In this document: in pieces, positions 14,391 through 14,497 of the stretch
Position numbering within the stretch: position 1 is the first letter of the stretch
Layout of the letters: each line of letters begins with the position of its first letter
NCBI GenBank assembly: GCA_001797695.1
Contig: MGQD01000182.1
Coordinates: forward strand, 1 to 14,497
Direction: 5' to 3'
From: Deltaproteobacteria bacterium RBG_13_49_15
Lineage (GTDB): Bacteria; Desulfobacterota; Desulfobacteria; Desulfobacterales; UBA2156
Length of the DNA stretch: 14,497 nucleotides
Translations under genes and position numbers: made by a program
Notes under the pieces: model-generated
Databases searched by the model: none
Told to the model about the DNA's origin: nothing
What the model saw: the letters and a program-made list of their open reading frames with translations, nothing else

Positions 14391-14497
14391 AATTTCTGAA
14401 ATATGGATTTCCGGATAATGGGATGAAGATAAGAATGAAAACGGACTTATGTCTTTTTTTGCCTATTAATCAGATGCATTGCTTTTTCTTTTGCCGC

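Noticed and set aside
14447..14497. End of another minus-strand gene entering from the right edge (16 codons to TAA)
   Set aside because: All three frames end soon and the 16 residues are basic and featureless; too little to support a gene.
1..14497. CRISPR array, tRNA or rRNA genes
   Set aside because: No regularly spaced direct repeats and no cloverleaf or rRNA-like sequence were seen on either strand.

Overview
The window carries a bacterial gene block in which all but one of the genes are on the minus strand, so transcription runs right to left. The set consists of a Bacillus/Wolinella-type succinate dehydrogenase/fumarate reductase, a single-chain B12-dependent methylmalonyl-CoA mutase, a biotin-dependent carboxyltransferase without biotin carboxylase, succinyl-CoA synthetase and hydrogenase maturation genes. 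It suggests an anaerobe of the Desulfobacterota (a sulfate reducer or syntroph that makes or oxidises propionate). That assignment is inference from gene content, protein style and a repeat type I associate with that phylum; no taxonomic marker is present.

Layout from right to left (transcription order). Positions 14497-13812 hold a small predicted lipoprotein of unknown function with its own candidate promoter. Positions 13811-13542 are a noncoding gap with a long hairpin, a possible repeat footprint and a candidate promoter. Positions 13541-10220 are sdhC-sdhA-sdhB, translationally coupled by 1-nt and 4-nt overlaps. Then come a small ABM-domain protein (10099-9815) and methylmalonyl-CoA mutase (9723-7585). 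A 329-nt gap follows, containing a MITE-like element of about 200 bp with inverted ends and a perfect three-way-junction palindrome. Next are the carboxyltransferase 12S-type subunit (7255-5702), a 77-aa soluble OadG-like small subunit (5615-5382) and a 5S-type carboxyltransferase fused to a biotin domain (5360-3306). A strong hairpin terminator (3290-3254) precedes sucC (TTG start) and sucD (GTG start), then hypA and hypB. On the plus strand, the last 35 codons of a NifS-type cysteine desulfurase converge on hypB with only 4 bp between the stop codons.

Together the genes cover fumarate <-> succinate (SdhCAB), succinate <-> succinyl-CoA (SucCD), succinyl-CoA <-> methylmalonyl-CoA (mutase) and methylmalonyl-CoA <-> propionyl-CoA with transfer of the carboxyl group to pyruvate (carboxyltransferase, inferred because neither a biotin carboxylase nor a membrane Na+-pump subunit is present). 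Epimerase, MeaB-type chaperone, fumarase and malate dehydrogenase are not in the window. HypA and HypB insert nickel into [NiFe] hydrogenase, which would link this carbon route to H2 metabolism.

I see no clearly new biological system. The points most worth following are the small soluble carboxyltransferase subunit, the structured repeat and its possible relic upstream of sdhC, the terminator inside the pathway cluster, and the coupling of hypA to sucD.
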